Assembly: GCA_964547415.1 (NCBI GenBank)
Contig: CAZJNX010000111.1
Span: 1 to 15,675, forward strand
Origin: CAZJNX01 sp964547415
GTDB lineage: Bacteria > Pseudomonadota > Alphaproteobacteria > Rhizobiales > Amorphaceae
DNA: 15,675 nt
Direction: 5' to 3'
In this document: one piece after another, positions 14,134 through 15,675 of the stretch
Position numbering within the stretch: the stretch's first letter is position 1
How the letters are laid out: each line of letters opens with the position of its first letter
Made by a program: the position numbers and the translations under genes
Notes under the pieces: generated by a model
What the model was told of the DNA's origin: nothing
Seen by the model: the letters and a program-made list of their open reading frames with translations, nothing else
Database searches by the model: none

Positions 14134-14544
14134 ATGGACATCATCGAGCGGCTCGAGCGCAAGGAGATGGCGTCGATCGAGGCGAAGCGCACGCTTCCCG
14201 ACTTCGACCCGGGCGACACGGTGCGCGTCAACGTGCGCGTGACGGAGGGGACGCGCACCCGCGTGCAGGCCTTCGAGGGGGTGTGCATCGCCCGTTCCGG
14301 CAAGGGCGTGAACGAGAGCTTCACCGTCCGCAAGCTGTCCTACGGCGAGGGCGTGGAGCGCGTCTTCCCGGTCTTCTCGCCGCTGATCGAGAGCGTTCAG
14401 GTGGTTCGCCGCGGCAAGGTCCGTCGCGCGAAGCTCTATTACCTGCGCGGGCGGACGGGCAAGGCGGCCCGCATCGTCGAGAAGCAGGACAAGAAGATGA
14501 AGCGCAAGGCGACCGGCACCACCGAGACGGCCATCCAGCCCTGA
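14134..14544 (+). CDS. rplS: 50S ribosomal protein L19
   Basis: The 136-residue product is ribosomal protein L19, located at the 30S-50S interface. The family pattern is complete: 'FDPGDTVRVNVRVTEGTRTRVQAFEG' like core at about 25-50, 'GVNESFTVRKLSYGEGVERVFP', 'SPLIESVQVVRRGKVRRAKLYYLRGRTGKAARI', and a basic tail. Length is slightly above the E. coli protein because of a Thr-rich C-terminal end, as in many alphaproteobacteria. ATG 14134 has only a weak SD (GGGA near 14123-14126). rplS usually follows rpsP-rimM-trmD; none of these is next to it here, and it stands alone with its own candidate promoter upstream and hairpin downstream. Confidence 0.98.
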   Translation: MDIIERLERKEMASIEAKRTLPDFDPGDTVRVNVRVTEGTRTRVQAFEGVCIARSGKGVNESFTVRKLSYGEGVERVFPVFSPLIESVQVVRRGKVRRAKLYYLRGRTGKAARIVEKQDKKMKRKATGTTETAIQP

Positions 14545-14549
14545 ACCGA

Positions 14550-14566
14550 CGGGGGCATCGCCCCCG
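14550..14566 (+). terminator. Terminator-like hairpin after rplS
   Basis: CGGGGGC (14550-14556) and GCCCCCG (14560-14566) form a perfect seven-pair stem with an ATC loop, five bases after the rplS stop. It is very stable. No T-run follows, so it may be a GC-rich terminator without U tract or an mRNA 3'-end stabiliser. Position and strength make a transcription end here likely. Confidence 0.6.
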
Positions 14567-14834
14567 GGGCCCCGCTCTGAAGGCCGATCAGGGGCGCCTC
14601 GCCACCGCCTCGGCATCGCGCCCGCGATCGGCGTTCGCCCGGTCTTCCGTCGCGCCGCCGGTCACCGACGGTCGGCTCCCCGTCCGGCGCGCCGTCCTCC
14701 GCGTGCCATGCGCGTAGAGGCAGGGCGTGCCCCGTGCGGTGTCCGCGGCCCGAATCCGTGCCTCGATCCGGACGGCGCGCGCGGCCGCGATCATGCCCTC
14801 GCCCGGGCCGGTTGCCTCCGCCCCGGCGCGCGAA

Positions 14835-14862
14835 GCGGGGGCGGCGTTGCCGCTGCCCCCGC
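14835..14862. repeat. Strong bulged inverted repeat in the intergenic stretch
   Basis: GCGGGGGC-GGC (14835-14845) pairs with GCC (14849-14851) and GCCCCCGC (14855-14862), with a GTT loop and a three-base bulge (GCT) on the 3' side, giving eleven G/C pairs. It could be a terminator for minus-strand or plus-strand transcription, or a REP-like element. No second copy was noticed in this window. Confidence 0.45.
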
Positions 14863-14927
14863 GCAAAGCGGGCTCTTCCGCGGCCAGGCGGGAGCGGGGT
14901 CTCTCCTCGCCCCTGCCGCGCGGGGGG

Positions 14928-14945
14928 CGACCTCCAAGGAGGTCG
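14928..14945. promoter_or_regulatory. Perfect 18-base dyad, possible operator
   Basis: CGACCTCC and GGAGGTCG are perfect inverted eight-base arms around a central AA. A two-base loop is too small for a good RNA hairpin, so a protein-binding dyad is more plausible. It contains an SD-like AGGAGGT, but no convincing start codon with coding sequence follows. No regulator gene is visible nearby. Confidence 0.35.
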
Positions 14946-15675
14946 GCCGGCTGCCGCCACCGCGCGTCGCGACGGGCCGTCGCGTCCCACCCTATACCCC
15001 GCGCTCGCCTTGCTCGCGTCGCGGCCTCCCCTCGGCTCGCCGCCGCGTCGGGGTGACGAACAGCGGGCCGCCGACCGCGACGCAACGCGCCTTCCGTCGC
15101 CGGCCAGCGAGAACGGCGTTCTTCGCCTGCCCACGCCCCGGGTGGCGCTGGCGTCCGGGCGCCGTCACGTCTTCGCCGTGACCATCGGCCCGCAATGGGG
15201 GCCTGCGACGTCGGCCGCGGCGTTCGGGCGTGGCCCCCGGTCGTCCCTCGAACCGGCCGCCTGCCGGCTGGTCGGGGGACGCCGGCTGCGGGGCGAACTG
15301 CGGGGGCGTCGCGATATCGTCCCGGCGCGGATGGCGGGTTGCGCCGCCGTTGCACGAGCTGCCGAACCCGTCCCCCGCCCTTCGGCCCCGCGGGTGGCGC
15401 GCCGGGCTGCGCCCGCCCGCGTCTCCTCGCGCCGCCGGCACGCAGCCGAAATGGCCTGACGGGGCGGAGCGCGCCTTTTCCACGGTCGCCCCGGGCGGCC
15501 TCGAGCCGGTTCCACATCGCTGTCGCGGAAAAGCCGGGGCAGCCGGAGCCGCCCGGACGCCCGGGCGCCGCGTCGACCCTCCCGCGCAGGTCGACGGTGC
15601 GGCGGCGTCGGGGGGGCAAATGTGTTGTTGAAGCTCGGGCTCACCTGGGCGAGGTCGATCCACGCCTCTGCGCCG

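Larger units (their letters stand above)
14567..15675. other. 1.1-kb stretch with no supported gene
   Basis: No protein or RNA gene can be supported here. Open frames exist on both strands, up to about 340 codons, but they translate into Arg/Pro/Ala/Gly-rich sequence without motifs, and third codon positions lack the strong G/C preference of the real genes in this window, so they are artefacts of very high GC. No tRNA, rRNA or transposase signature was seen. The stretch holds a bulged hairpin at 14835-14862 and a perfect dyad at 14928-14945. The last 50 bases look different (less extreme composition, G/C third positions on both strands in one frame each) and may be the edge of another gene. 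Confidence 0.6.

Noticed and set aside
14588..15619. 343-codon minus-strand frame in the last kilobase
   Set aside because: The product is Arg/Pro/Gly-rich without motifs, codon third positions lack G/C bias, and other frames are equally open.
15610..15675. A possible gene edge at the right end: minus strand frame reading AEAWIDLAQVSPSFNNTF, or a plus-strand GTG start at 15622 reading LLKLGLTWARSIH
   Set aside because: Both look plausible over about 20 codons and cannot both be right; the minus frame runs into Arg/Pro-rich sequence without a stop until about 15165, and too little of the plus frame is visible.
1..15675. CRISPR arrays, insertion sequences, integrase or attachment sites
   Set aside because: No regularly spaced repeats, no transposase or integrase motifs and no flanking direct repeats were seen.

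Overview
The window is very GC-rich with dense, one-directional (+) coding. It looks like a proteobacterial chromosome, most likely an alphaproteobacterium: codons end mostly in G/C, the L19 protein is of the type found there, and a Fha/TssL/TagF/PppA/PpkA set like that of Agrobacterium sits in one type VI secretion (T6SS) cluster. The genus cannot be fixed from the sequence alone.

Region 1 (1-8185) is the membrane-complex half of a T6SS locus: the C-terminal part of an FHA-domain scaffold (Fha/TagH), the lipoprotein TssJ, the baseplate-membrane connector TssK, the inner-membrane proteins TssL and TssM, and the post-translational repressor TagF. Sheath, tube, baseplate, ClpV, VgrG and PAAR genes are not here; they would lie upstream or elsewhere.

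Region 2 (8169-12657) is a signalling and accessory tail. It holds a PP2C phosphatase (PppA), a Ser/Thr kinase (PpkA), a 166-residue coiled-coil protein of unknown function, a MinD/ParA-like ATPase with an unusual Walker A motif, and an exported RNase T2. From ppkA to the RNase every junction is a 4-base start/stop overlap (ATGA, ATGA, TTGA), so the kinase, coiled-coil protein, ATPase and RNase are very probably translated as one unit. The kinase, phosphatase, Fha and TagF suggest threonine-phosphorylation control of secretion. TssL carries three D-x-P-T-V motifs near its N-terminus, and the kinase activation segment carries a matching one. This phospho-threonine network, and the uncharacterised coiled-coil/ParA/RNase extension, are the most interesting content.

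Region 3 (12724-14544) is ordinary chromosome: a short phenylacetate-CoA-ligase-like adenylate-forming protein and rplS (ribosomal protein L19), with its own plausible promoter and a downstream hairpin. The last 1.1 kb (about 14567-15675) holds no gene I can support; its open frames on both strands are Arg/Pro-rich artefacts of high GC, though it contains two strong inverted repeats.
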